DNA from: Acidobacteriota bacterium
GTDB lineage: Bacteria > Acidobacteriota > Blastocatellia > RBC074
Length of the DNA stretch: 64,000 bases
Assembly: GCA_016710075.1 (NCBI GenBank)
Contig: JADJLO010000006.1
Span: 236,501 to 300,500 of the forward strand
Direction of reading: 5' to 3'
Positions 1 to 9,461 of this stretch are shown here, in pieces (the first letter of the stretch is position 1; every line of letters begins with the position of its first letter). The position numbers were made by a program, and so were the translations under genes. The notes under the pieces are model-generated. The model ran no database searches, was not told where the DNA came from, and saw only the letters and a program-made list of their open reading frames with translations.

Positions 1-195
1 ATGATCGAATTTTTGAGACAGCTCGCGCGCGGCCGCCGCTACTTCATCGATGTCATCCGGAATGACCAGGATGCGCTGCAGAGAAACTCCCAGCTCGCGA
101 AGCTCGCCGATGAGCAGGCGGGCGTTCTGGTCCTCAGTCTTGCCGCTGAGAATCTCGTCGCCGATTACCAGAATTGCCGCAGTTGGAATACTCAT
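1..195 (-). CDS. CinA/MoaB-type molybdopterin-binding domain protein, N-terminal part (cut by window edge)
   Basis: Reading the minus strand from an ATG at 193-195 gives 65 codons open to the window edge. The peptide has an AAILVIGDEILSGKTEDQN-type segment at residues 6-24, the hallmark of the MoCF_biosynth fold shared by CinA, MoaB and MogA. The spacing resembles stand-alone CinA-like proteins (competence/damage-inducible protein A family), whose cellular role is unclear; full CinA adds a C-terminal amidohydrolase domain that cannot be seen here. No clear Shine-Dalgarno precedes the ATG. The plus-strand reading frame over the same bases is a shadow. Alternative: a MogA-like cofactor enzyme. 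Confidence 0.75.
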   Translation of the reverse strand, partial: MSIPTAAILVIGDEILSGKTEDQNARLLIGELRELGVSLQRILVIPDDIDEVAAAARELSQKFDH

Positions 196-209
196 AAAAC
201 AGGAAGCAG

Positions 210-246
210 TTTAAAGTTCAAAGTCTAAAGTTTAAAGTTTAAAGTA
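210..246. repeat. AAAGTYY heptamer array, short copy
   Basis: About five tandem units of the heptamer AAAGTYY (TT, TC or CT in the last two places) lie between the CinA-like gene and larC. The same unit recurs at 6003-6155, 7461-7476 and 13458-13702. The array is AT-rich, non-coding and has no unique spacers. Confidence 0.8.
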
Positions 247-297
247 TTGGAACGAAACCGGGACGTCAACTAACGAGCGGGGGCAAGCTGAACCCCA

Positions 298-1515
298 TCA
301 ATGATGCGCCTTGATGGCCGCCAGTTGCACCTCGCGCAGGGAGACTTGATGCCGCTCTGCCGCCAGGCGGCAATCTTCGAACTCCGGAGTCATATTGATC
401 ATGCGCCCGTCGGGTCTGCGAGAGATCTTGAGAGTGATTTTGCCGTACGGGGTCTCGACCGGAACTTTCTCGCGTCTCAGGATCTCTCTTTGCTCGGTGC
501 GGTAACGGACTCCAAGAGTCGTCGTTTCGCTGAAGATGATATCAACCATCTTTTCGCGATCGGCTTGATTGCACAGTAATGTTAGAAGCGTCCCCGGGCG
601 ATTCTTTTTCATCTGGACCGGCGTGTAGAAGATGTCGAGTGCGCCGGCAGCCAGGACCCGTTCCATCAGATAGCCGAATATTTGAGGACTGAGGTCGTCG
701 ATATTCGCCTCGATGACGGTGATTGTCGCCGGCGTCTGATCGGCGTCGTCTTCAAGCCGCCCGATGACAGCGCGAAGGACGTTGGGGAATTTGGGATATT
801 CCCTTGTTCCGGCTCCATAGCCGATCTGTTCGATGCGCATCATCGGCATCGGTCCGTATCCCGATACCAGCGTGGAAATGACCGCCGCGCCCGTCGGTGT
901 CATCAGCTCGCCTTCGATCTCATTTGAATAGACCGGGGCGCCCTTGAGCAGCTCAGCAGTGGCTGGGCCCGGCACGGGATAGGTTCCATGCGCGCATTTG
1001 AACGTGCCGGAACCGACGTGCAGTGGAGATGCAATGATCCTCTCGATCCTGAGCGCCTCAAGTCCGATGCAGACTCCAATGATGTCTACGATCGAATCGA
1101 TGGCGCCCACCTCATGAAAATGGACCGAGTCAATGGGGATGTTGTGGATTTTCGATTCAGCTTCGCCCAGTCTTTGAAAGATAGTCTGAGCCTTCTCTTT
1201 TACGGTTTCAGAAAGCCGGGATGTGCTGATTATCTTTTTGATCCGGGTGAGCGATCTGTGATCGTGATGGTCATGATGATCATGATCATGGCCATGCTCA
1301 TGACGCCGTTCTTCTTCAATCAGCCGGACATCGAACTTGGTTGCCGAGATTCCGCTGCGATCGACGCGGTTGAGGCTCAATTGATAGCCCTCCACGCCAA
1401 GCTTCGACAATTCGGCCTTGAGGTGCTCAAAATCCAGTCCGCAGTCCAGCAGGGCGCCGAGCAGCATATCGCCGCTCGCTCCGGCAAAACAATCAAGATA
1501 GAGAGTGTATGACAT
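298..1515 (-). CDS. larC: LarC nickel-insertion protein (nickel-pincer cofactor biosynthesis)
   Basis: A 405-residue protein matching LarC, the CTP-dependent cyclometallase that inserts nickel into pyridinium-bisthiocarboxylate mononucleotide to make the nickel-pincer cofactor of lactate racemase-like (LarA) enzymes. Visible hallmarks are CFAGASGDM at residues 9-17, a histidine-rich metal-handling stretch at 72-87, HFHEVGAIDSIVD at 132-144 and MTPTGAAVI near 205-213. The gene is one uninterrupted frame, unlike lactobacilli where larC is read through a programmed frameshift. larA, larB and larE are not in this window, so the cofactor's user is unknown. ATG at 1513-1515. Confidence 0.9.
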   Translation of the reverse strand: MSYTLYLDCFAGASGDMLLGALLDCGLDFEHLKAELSKLGVEGYQLSLNRVDRSGISATKFDVRLIEEERRHEHGHDHDHHDHHDHRSLTRIKKIISTSRLSETVKEKAQTIFQRLGEAESKIHNIPIDSVHFHEVGAIDSIVDIIGVCIGLEALRIERIIASPLHVGSGTFKCAHGTYPVPGPATAELLKGAPVYSNEIEGELMTPTGAAVISTLVSGYGPMPMMRIEQIGYGAGTREYPKFPNVLRAVIGRLEDDADQTPATITVIEANIDDLSPQIFGYLMERVLAAGALDIFYTPVQMKKNRPGTLLTLLCNQADREKMVDIIFSETTTLGVRYRTEQREILRREKVPVETPYGKITLKISRRPDGRMINMTPEFEDCRLAAERHQVSLREVQLAAIKAHH

Positions 1516-1537
1516 TTCTATGAGCCGGTTTTTGGCG

Positions 1538-2812
1538 TTACTCGAAAGTGCCTGCGATTACGGTTGTGGCAACGTCAGGATGAATATATTTCCGGATTGC
1601 TTCATCGACCTCGTCTTTTGTGATGGCCGCAATGATCGAAGGATATTCATCGAGATAGCCGATGCCCAGCCCAAAGAGCACGGAATCGGCGATTCTGCCG
1701 GCCATGCCGCCGTTGGTGGCGAGACTCAGCTTGAAGCTGCCGCCCATCGATGACTTTTCATCAGCAAGCTCTGTTTCAGTTATCCCTTCAGCAATGTAAT
1801 CGTTGGTAATCTCGATAGTGGTATCAATTACCAGATCGATATTTTCAGGCGCAACGGTGACGCTGATGGTAAAAGGTCCGTCCCCGATCCCCGACTCGCT
1901 GAAACCTGAGTTTATGCCGTAGGTCAATCCCATCTCATCGCGAACTTTCATGCCGAGGCGTGATGATAAAGTCGAGTGGCCGAGCGCCCGATTGGCAATG
2001 ATTGCCGGAATGAAATCGGGATTCGATCTGCGCAGCCGCGATGCGTGGCCCATGACGACATCGCAATTCGGCTTGTCCTTGAGGCTGATGGTCTCGCGCA
2101 TTGGCTCGCTTTGCAGTGGCGTCACCGGCAGATCGATGGTCGAGGGGCTTGCTCCCTGCCAGTCGCCGAGGCTCTGCTCTATCAGTTTGAGAACATCGTC
2201 CGGCACGATATCTCCAACAACCGTGATCAGCATCGATCCGGTTCCATAGTATGTTTCGTAGAAGGTTCTGATGTCATCGATGGTAATCGACTCGATTTCC
2301 GAAATCAGTTGATCGGCCGGGGCCCTGTGAAAAGGGCTTCCTGCAGGATAAAGAATCTGGGTCAGCCTTTCATAGGCCCTCACGCGAGTCTCATCCTGAT
2401 CTTCCCTGATGCTGGCTATCATTCGCTGTCTCATTTTGTCCAGCTCATCCTGGGGAAATGCCGGCAGGCGCAGTTCTTCCGCAAGTGTCGAGACTATCAG
2501 TGGAAAGTCCTTGCTCAGAGACAGCCCGCTCAGAGAAGTTGTGAACATGTTCGAGGAAAAACCGGCGCGGGCGCCTCTCGATTCCATCGACTCCGCAATT
2601 TCGAGCTTGGACCGCCTGGTCGTGCCCTTGCCGAGCATGCTCGCCGTGATGCCCGCAAGTGCATCCTTGCCCTGTGGATTGAAATACTCGCCTGCCCAGA
2701 AGTATCCGTACAACGAAACCGTCGGATTTCCATGATTTTCCAGCACCAGCAACTGGATCCCGTTATCAAGCTGGTATCTCTGTGTTCTTGAAGCAAAAGA
2801 ATTTGTGTTCAA
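1538..2812 (-). CDS. M16 family peptidase-like subunit lacking the zinc motif
   Basis: A 424-residue M16 (pitrilysin/processing-peptidase) fold protein. At the place where active members carry HxxEH it reads AGITASMLGKG, so the zinc ligands are absent and the protein is probably the non-catalytic partner. The C-terminal part keeps the substrate-binding R-x(n)-YG signature (GLTYGINSGF). It lies 3 bases downstream of the catalytic M16 gene at 2816-4090 and is evidently co-transcribed, the usual layout of heterodimeric bacterial M16B proteases. The start is TTG at 2810-2812, supported by GGGAG nine bases upstream; the next in-frame ATG is far inside the fold. Confidence 0.88.
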   Translation of the reverse strand: MNTNSFASRTQRYQLDNGIQLLVLENHGNPTVSLYGYFWAGEYFNPQGKDALAGITASMLGKGTTRRSKLEIAESMESRGARAGFSSNMFTTSLSGLSLSKDFPLIVSTLAEELRLPAFPQDELDKMRQRMIASIREDQDETRVRAYERLTQILYPAGSPFHRAPADQLISEIESITIDDIRTFYETYYGTGSMLITVVGDIVPDDVLKLIEQSLGDWQGASPSTIDLPVTPLQSEPMRETISLKDKPNCDVVMGHASRLRRSNPDFIPAIIANRALGHSTLSSRLGMKVRDEMGLTYGINSGFSESGIGDGPFTISVTVAPENIDLVIDTTIEITNDYIAEGITETELADEKSSMGGSFKLSLATNGGMAGRIADSVLFGLGIGYLDEYPSIIAAITKDEVDEAIRKYIHPDVATTVIAGTFE

Positions 2813-2815
2813 AAC

Positions 2816-4090
2816 TTAAAACTCCCTGGGGATGAAATATCCCACGGTGCGGTTGTCCTCGGTGAAATATGTGTTGGCGACTCGTTTGATATCCGCGGCA
2901 GTCACGCCTTCAATCATCTTTGGCAGATCGACATAGAATTTCCAGTCGACCACGGCCTCGGCCTCGCCAATTGCGCTGACAACGCCGAACGGGCTGTCGC
3001 GCAGGAATATCAATTGAGTCGTGATGATGTTTTTCGCTTTCTGCAGCTCGCTCTCGGTCACATCTTCAGTCTTCATTCTTTCGATCACTTCGAGAGCGGC
3101 CTTTTCGGCAGTCTCGTGATCGACGCCGGGCGTCAGAGTGACGTCGAGCGTAAAAAGACCGGGATCGACGAACTGGAAAGAGGAAGCCCCGGAATCGACC
3201 GCAATCTGAGTCTCGACCAGTGCCTGGTAAAGGCGAGAAGTGACACCGGCGGAAAGGACATGATCGAGAACCGTCAGCGCGGCCGAGTCCTCGTGTCGCG
3301 CTTCAGGGATGTGCCATGCCATCTCGATCAGTCCGAGCTGTCCAGAGCGGCGCAGCTTGAATCTGATCTCGCCTTCCTGAGGCGGCTCAACCGTGTACAT
3401 GTGCGGGATTGGATGCGGCGATCGCGGAACGCTGCCGAAATGCTTCGCGATCAGATCCAGCGCCGTCTGATCGTCAAAATCTCCGACGACGATCGCCGTG
3501 GAGTTGTTCGGATGATAGTAGGTGTCGTAAAAATCCTTCAACCGGGATGTCGGCACACCCTCCACGTCCGAGCGCCAGCCGATCGTTGGATGGTGGTAGG
3601 GATGTTCGCGAAAGGCCATTGCCCAGACGCGCTCGTCGAGTATCCGTCCGGGATCGTTCTCTCCGCGCTCGAGTTCATTGCGAACCACTGTCATCTCGGA
3701 CTGGCGATCCTCGTCCGCGATGAATGAGTTGCGCATCCGATCCGCTTCGAGATGAATCGCCAGTTCGAGCTGGTCGTTCGGCAGCATCTCGTAATAGCGC
3801 GTCCTGTCAAACCATGTGTCCGCATTGAAGACCGCTCCCTGCTTCTGCAGCACAGCGGCTACCTGATTCCCATTCTTCTTGTTGTATGTCGGCGTCCCTT
3901 TGAAAAGCATATGTTCGAGCAGGTGAGTCGATCCAGTGTGACCGACGGCTTCGTTGCGCGAACCCACGCGATAAACGACCATAAACGCCACTACCGGCGC
4001 CGCACGTTGCGGCACAAGCACGACCTTTAAATCGTTGTCGTCGAGTCTGTATTCCGTAATGCCTTCGTATTCGGTGATTTTTGTAAACAT
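2816..4090 (-). CDS. M16 family zinc metallopeptidase, catalytic subunit
   Basis: A 424-residue M16B peptidase with an intact inverted zinc motif HLLEH at residues 56-60 (two His ligands and the catalytic Glu) and the distal Glu ligand expected near residue 139 (VVRNELERG). It has no signal peptide, so it may act in the cytoplasm unless exported by another route; substrates of this subfamily are peptides and unfolded proteins. It is paired with the zinc-less subunit immediately downstream. ATG start at 4088-4090. Confidence 0.92.
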   Translation of the reverse strand: MFTKITEYEGITEYRLDDNDLKVVLVPQRAAPVVAFMVVYRVGSRNEAVGHTGSTHLLEHMLFKGTPTYNKKNGNQVAAVLQKQGAVFNADTWFDRTRYYEMLPNDQLELAIHLEADRMRNSFIADEDRQSEMTVVRNELERGENDPGRILDERVWAMAFREHPYHHPTIGWRSDVEGVPTSRLKDFYDTYYHPNNSTAIVVGDFDDQTALDLIAKHFGSVPRSPHPIPHMYTVEPPQEGEIRFKLRRSGQLGLIEMAWHIPEARHEDSAALTVLDHVLSAGVTSRLYQALVETQIAVDSGASSFQFVDPGLFTLDVTLTPGVDHETAEKAALEVIERMKTEDVTESELQKAKNIITTQLIFLRDSPFGVVSAIGEAEAVVDWKFYVDLPKMIEGVTAADIKRVANTYFTEDNRTVGYFIPREF

Positions 4091-4132
4091 ATGAAAAGTA
4101 ATTGCTCTGTTGATGAATTTTTCAGCCGTTGA

Positions 4133-5119
4133 TTATTTCAGGTGCCTGAATATCTGGCCGCCGTGAAAGCGACCGTTTTCAATGAATATTTTTCCGGTCT
4201 CTCTACCGGCGATGACGACGCCGGCAAGGTAGATTCCCCTGACGTTCGATTCCATTGTTTCAGAATCGAAATGAGGTTTCATCGTCTCAGGATTTATCTC
4301 AACTCCGGCCTTGCGCAGAAAATCATTGTCGGTGTGATATCCGGTCAGGGCGAAAAGAAAATCGTTGGGGATCTCCTGCTCTTCGCCTGAGAGTAAGCTT
4401 CGTATCCTGATACTTCGAAACTTGATCTCGGTGACGACTGATTGAAAATGAACATTTATCTCGCGATTTTCTATCCTGTTTTCGATGTCTGGAAGAATCC
4501 AGTATTTGATTGTCGGCCGGAGGTGCGATCCCCGGTGAATCATGGTTACGTGGGCCCCGTGGCGGTAAAGATCCAGCGCCGTGATCGCGGCGGAATTGGC
4601 CCCGCCGATGATCGCCACATCCCGGCCGTAAAAAGGATGAGCCTCTTTGTAATAATGGGAGACTTTGGGCAATTCTTCTCCCGGGATTCCCATCCTGTTC
4701 GGATGATCGAAATAACCTATGGCGATGACGATTTTCCGTGACCGGTAGGATCGTTGCTCCCCGGTCAATTCGAGGGCAGTCTCAATTGTGAAATTCCCGT
4801 CCAAGCCCGAGACGGCCAGGGCTTTCTCGTACTGGCGGATATGAAGTGCGTATGTGTCCGACACACGGCGGTAATATTTGAGCGCTTCGATCCTGTTTGG
4901 CTTTTCACGTTCGCAGACGAATGGAAGATCCCCTATCTCCATCAATTCCGGCGTCGTAAAAAAAGTCATCTGATCCGGGTAGTTGTAGAGCGAATTAACG
5001 ATGCAGCCCTTTTCAATCACCAGATGCTTCAATCCCGCACGCGAGGCTTCAATCGCACAGGCCAGCCCCGTGGGACCTCCCCCGATGATTATCACATCAA
5101 AAAGCTCCATCTCGTTCAT
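4133..5119 (-). CDS. YpdA-like bacillithiol-disulfide reductase family flavoprotein
   Basis: About 328 residues with two dinucleotide-binding motifs: GGGPTG at residues 13-18 (FAD) and GGANSAA at 172-178 (NADPH). The stretch SLYNYPDQMTFF and the C-terminal FIENGRFHGGQ match the YpdA family, which reduces bacillithiol disulfide in Firmicutes. bshC at 21.8 kb shows that this organism plausibly makes bacillithiol. The cysteine that follows GGGP in staphylococcal YpdA (Cys14) is Thr17 here, so redox chemistry may differ. The start was set at ATG 5117-5119 because upstream codons run into the neighbouring gene; ATG 5108-5110 is also possible. A thioredoxin-reductase role is unlikely because there is no CxxC. 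Confidence 0.82.
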   Translation of the reverse strand: MNEMELFDVIIIGGGPTGLACAIEASRAGLKHLVIEKGCIVNSLYNYPDQMTFFTTPELMEIGDLPFVCEREKPNRIEALKYYRRVSDTYALHIRQYEKALAVSGLDGNFTIETALELTGEQRSYRSRKIVIAIGYFDHPNRMGIPGEELPKVSHYYKEAHPFYGRDVAIIGGANSAAITALDLYRHGAHVTMIHRGSHLRPTIKYWILPDIENRIENREINVHFQSVVTEIKFRSIRIRSLLSGEEQEIPNDFLFALTGYHTDNDFLRKAGVEINPETMKPHFDSETMESNVRGIYLAGVVIAGRETGKIFIENGRFHGGQIFRHLK

Positions 5120-5123
5120 GCGC

Positions 5124-5999
5124 TTATATCGCCGCCATGATCTTTTCGAGAAACTCCCGATTGGAGCGGGCATTTGCAGTGGTCTCCTCTGCAGTTGTTC
5201 CAACCTTGCAGCATTCGACCATGACCGGGCCTTTGAAGCCGGCCGCCTTCAGTTTTTTAAAGACAGCGGTGAAGTCCACCTTGCCTGTGCCGAACTGGAT
5301 CATGACGTCTCCCTTTAACTGGCCGCAATCCTTGGCGCAGAAACCGGAGATGTGGGCAGCAATCGGATCGATCTCGACAACCGGGTCCTTGCCGGTGTAG
5401 TGAATGATGTTTCCGGCGTCATACCAGATCGAGAAGTTTTTGTGATTCACTTCTTTGATGCATTTCAGAATCTCATCGGAAGATCCGCTGATGCCTCCGT
5501 GTGGTTTCATCACCAGTTTAATGCCCTTGCCTTCAGCGTATCCCGCTGCTTCGTGCATCACCTGGAAGTAATGGCCGAACTCCGCCGGCTTGTCCGCGCC
5601 GAACGACATGACATATTTCAGCGACAGGAGCCTGGCGTTGTCGATCTGCTTGCAGACTTCCTTGACGGATTCTTCTACTGAAATATTGTGGCGCGAGTTA
5701 AGCGATCCCATGTTTACTTTGAGCCCGCTTGCTGCCACCCGCTTTTTCAGTTTATCGAGATACTCCTGAGAAGCATTCGCGCGAATGAATGGCTCGTCTT
5801 TGGTCGGAGTCAGCAGGGCAGTGGATTGATACCCGGCCGCTTTGATCTCTTTCAGAACCTGATCGTACGGCCAGTTGGTCCACGGGCGATTGAAGCACCC
5901 CAACTCCCATTTGACGCCTTTCGCTTCAGCGGAAGCAAAATTGAGTGTCGCCACCGCTCCCGCCATTGCAGCCTGATTGATAAAGTCTCGTCTTTTCAT
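5124..5999 (-). CDS. Tat-exported sugar phosphate isomerase/epimerase-like TIM barrel
   Basis: A 291-residue xylose-isomerase-like TIM barrel (AP_endonuc_2 family). The N-terminus MKRRDFINQAAMAG followed by a hydrophobic stretch and an AxA-type site near residues 23-26 is a twin-arginine signal, so the protein is probably exported folded. Metal-binding acidic and His positions typical of the fold are visible (KPHGG, WYDAGN, VMVECC). Its substrate cannot be read from sequence; relatives act on inositols or keto-sugars. It ends 4 bases before the YpdA-like gene and likely shares its transcript. Heptamer arrays lie immediately upstream. Confidence 0.82.
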   Translation of the reverse strand: MKRRDFINQAAMAGAVATLNFASAEAKGVKWELGCFNRPWTNWPYDQVLKEIKAAGYQSTALLTPTKDEPFIRANASQEYLDKLKKRVAASGLKVNMGSLNSRHNISVEESVKEVCKQIDNARLLSLKYVMSFGADKPAEFGHYFQVMHEAAGYAEGKGIKLVMKPHGGISGSSDEILKCIKEVNHKNFSIWYDAGNIIHYTGKDPVVEIDPIAAHISGFCAKDCGQLKGDVMIQFGTGKVDFTAVFKKLKAAGFKGPVMVECCKVGTTAEETTANARSNREFLEKIMAAI

Positions 6000-6002
6000 A
6001 TG

Positions 6003-6155
6003 AGTCCAAAGTCCAAAGTCTAAAGTTCAAAGTCTAAGGTTCAAAGTCCAAAGTCTAAAGTCCAAAGTTCAAAGTCTAAAGTTTAAAGTCCAAAGTAAAA
6101 AAGAACCGGATTAGATCATCTTTAAACTTTAAACTTTGAACTTTAATCTTTGAAC
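6003..6155. repeat. AAAGTYY heptamer array with inverted half
   Basis: A direct array of about 13 heptamers AAAGTYY (6003-6096) is followed after a short unique spacer by the reverse complement form (RRACTTT units, 6121-6155). The two halves can fold into a long imperfect hairpin. It sits between argG and the exported TIM-barrel gene on the minus strand. No coding potential is seen. Confidence 0.85.
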
Positions 6156-6162
6156 TCATTAC

Positions 6163-7365
<1,203 letters not shown>

Positions 7366-7487
7366 GATTAGGTTTGATGCCTCCAATAGAATTTATAATG
7401 CTCCGTTTAATGAAACCTGAATTATACACAATCCCCGCATATCTACGATATCCGGGTGGAGTTTAAAGTTTAAAGACGTGTTTGATC

Positions 7488-7581
7488 TCAGGGCAATCGC
7501 ATTATGAAGTAAGAACCTTAAGCAAATAGTCTTCATCAAGAGCCGCTTTGAGGCGTTTGACCTGGATTGCGATTGCCCTGA
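7488..7581. repeat. Inverted repeat TCAGGGCAATCGCA with 66-base loop
   Basis: The 14-base arm at 7488-7501 is perfectly complementary to 7568-7581. Flanking ATCTC and GAGAT extend the pairing with a small interruption. It is non-coding and lies beside the larger palindrome at 7612-7738. Confidence 0.7.
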
Positions 7582-7611
7582 TGAGATTAACGGGAAAATA
7601 ATCCGGCGAAA

Positions 7612-7738
7612 TGGCCATACGAGCTGGGGCGCAGGCGTCCCGCCTGCGTGTATCGGCAACTTAGCCAATTGAGGTTTACGATTTTGTTTTTTGCGATTAA
7701 TCGCAGGCGAGACGCCTGCGCCCCAGCTCGTATGGCCA
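7612..7738. repeat. REPIN-like palindromic element, 37-base arms
   Basis: The arm at 7612-7648 is the reverse complement of 7702-7738 with one mismatch, around a 53-base spacer. Each arm contains its own hairpin (GCAGGCG, three bases, CGCCTGC). Two REP-like hairpins in inverted orientation is the architecture of REPINs moved by RAYT transposases. The perfect palindrome GCGATTAATCGC lies at 7693-7704 inside the spacer. No RAYT gene is in the window. Confidence 0.75.
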
Positions 7739-8089
7739 ATGTTAGCTGCCAGGTCCATTTGCATCAGAAACTTTATACTTTAAATATTGTTATACCGGAT
7801 AGCCAAAACCTGATTTACAATCGCGACCGGCTGTGCTAAAAACTCAACGTGCCTGTCGGATTTTATCCGGTCCAGAAATACCCCCCAAATTAATATTCTA
7901 ATTGCCCATATTTATTAACAGGACCCATTGTGTCCTGAAGTTGGAATTGGTTTTTGCGCGACTGCGCCTGATAGCGCTTACCTCACCCGGCACGCGCCTT
8001 TCTTCCCCTGCAACATTTTCAAAATTAGACCCGCATTAGATCAGTTCGTCTGAATCTGAATGCGGCCGGTTGAAGGAGGTTTGATTTAA

Positions 8090-9298
8090 ATGATTTTGGC
8101 AAGTGCAGGAACTGCCGGACGTAGCAGCAGAGCGTTATTCCTTATCTTTCTTTTGGTCACGCTCTTTTATAGCGTGGCGTCTGAAGCGCGTGCGCAGTCA
8201 ATCGATGCGGAAGAGCAGTATATGGTCAGGTTGATCAATGAATATCGGGCTCAAAACGGGTTAAGTCAGTTGAAGATATCGGTGGCTCTGACCCGGAGCG
8301 CCGACTGGATGGGCGCCGATATGATCGCGAACAACTATTTCGGTCACATCGACAGTCTGGGCCGAGATCCGTTCGTGAGGATGACGGCTTTCAATTACAA
8401 CTATAACGGCTATCGAGGTGAGAATCTGGCTGCGGGATATGACGATGCGGTCAGAACGATCAATCAATGGAAGACTTCGCAGACTCACAATTCGGTCATG
8501 CTCAATTCCAATTTCAACGTCATCGGGATCAGCCGGGTTTATGGAGCAGCATCGAGATACAGGTATTACTGGACCACTGATTTCGGGAGTTATATTGATC
8601 AGACATTCGACGGCACACAAAGCGTGAGAACCGTCAATGCGGCCAACTATTCGCAAACCGTCTCGCCGGATGCCCTGGCGGCCAGCTTCGGAACCCAGAT
8701 GACCTCATCCACGGCCAGCGCTCCGGCCACGCCGCTTCCGACATCGCTGGGCGGAATCAGCGTGACGGTCAACAACGTCAATGCGCCATTGCTCTTCGTT
8801 TCGCCGACACAGATCAACTACCTGATTCCTTCGGGGATCGGTTCCGGCATCGCTCAGATTGTCGTTAAAAACGGCGCCGCGATCATTGCCACCGGAACCG
8901 TCACGGTGGATTACATCAGTCCAAGCATCTTCACGGTTTCAGCCAACGGTTCGGGCACTGCTGCCGCTCAGACGACTTTTGACGGCGTCAGTTTTCAAGC
9001 CGCGGCCAATACGGACGGTTCGGCCCGCGCACTGAGCGTCGGGACTTCGACCCGGCCAAATTATCTGATTCTTTATGGGACGGGATTGAGGCGACGATCC
9101 AGCCTTTCCGGAGTTCAGGTCTCCATCGGCGGGCTGGCGGCTCAGGTGAATTTCGCGGGTGCTCATCCCGCATACGGAGGCCTCGATCAGCTCAATGTCA
9201 GGCTGCCGCTCGAACTTCGCGGCCGCGGGCTCGTGGATGTCAATGTCATCGCCGACGGCCGCTCCGCAAATACCGTGAAGGTAAATGTCGGGAACTGA
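8090..9298 (+). CDS. Secreted CAP (SCP/PR-1) domain protein with TIGR03437-type C-terminal domain
   Basis: A 402-residue exported protein. A long signal peptide (hydrophobic core about residues 15-30, cleavage near ARA-Q at 36) is followed by a CAP domain at about 42-168 with the cavity residues His86 (FGHIDS), Glu111 (GENLAAG) and His133 (THNSVML). Residues about 220-402 form the TIGR03437-type domain (SPTQINYLIP; YLILYGTGLRR; GLDQLNVRLP), a C-terminal module known mainly from Acidobacteriota secreted proteins. CAP proteins bind lipids or cell-wall components or act extracellularly. Start ATG 8090 has GAAGGAGG ideally placed. The gene ends at a large bidirectional hairpin shared with cimA. 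Confidence 0.88.
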   Translation: MILASAGTAGRSSRALFLIFLLVTLFYSVASEARAQSIDAEEQYMVRLINEYRAQNGLSQLKISVALTRSADWMGADMIANNYFGHIDSLGRDPFVRMTAFNYNYNGYRGENLAAGYDDAVRTINQWKTSQTHNSVMLNSNFNVIGISRVYGAASRYRYYWTTDFGSYIDQTFDGTQSVRTVNAANYSQTVSPDALAASFGTQMTSSTASAPATPLPTSLGGISVTVNNVNAPLLFVSPTQINYLIPSGIGSGIAQIVVKNGAAIIATGTVTVDYISPSIFTVSANGSGTAAAQTTFDGVSFQAAANTDGSARALSVGTSTRPNYLILYGTGLRRRSSLSGVQVSIGGLAAQVNFAGAHPAYGGLDQLNVRLPLELRGRGLVDVNVIADGRSANTVKVNVGN

Positions 9299-9302
9299 AG
9301 AG

Positions 9303-9461
9303 AAAACAAGAAAGATTACGAAACAGACGAAATAAACGAAACAGACGAAAAAATCTCAGAGGTTGATACTGCAAATAATTCCGAAGTGCTTAGCTCCAAA
9401 AATAATTGGAGAATTCAACCTCTGAGATTTTTTCGTCTGTTTCGTAATCTTTCTTGTTTTC
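9303..9461. terminator. Bidirectional terminator-like element of the GATTACGAAACAGACG family (copy 1)
   Basis: A left arm (9303-9367) containing AAAACAAGAAAGATTACG, a duplicated ACGAAACAGACGAAA block and AAAAAATCTCAGAGGTTGA is complementary to a right arm at 9415-9461. The hairpin has A and T tracts on its flanks, so it can stop transcripts from both the CAP gene and the converging cimA gene. Members of the same family occur near 11.7, 16.9, 36.6, 56.7 and 63.6 kb. Confidence 0.75.

Larger units (their letters stand above)
7366..8089. other. Repeat-rich intergenic region between argG and the CAP gene
   Basis: About 720 bases without a convincing gene; minus-strand frames here run through palindromes. 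It holds heptamer remnants (7461-7476), an inverted pair TCAGGGCAATCGCA (7488-7501) and its complement (7568-7581), and a 37-base REPIN-like inverted repeat (7612-7738). The CAP gene's strong Shine-Dalgarno GAAGGAGG is at its end. The two divergent genes must have their promoters here, but I cannot place them confidently. Confidence 0.6.

Noticed and set aside
1..228. Plus-strand 75-codon frame at the window start
   Set aside because: The minus strand encodes a recognisable CinA/MoaB-type N-terminus over the same bases.
7393..7764. Minus-strand frame of 123 codons
   Set aside because: It runs through the palindromic repeat and heptamer remnants and has no protein-like composition.
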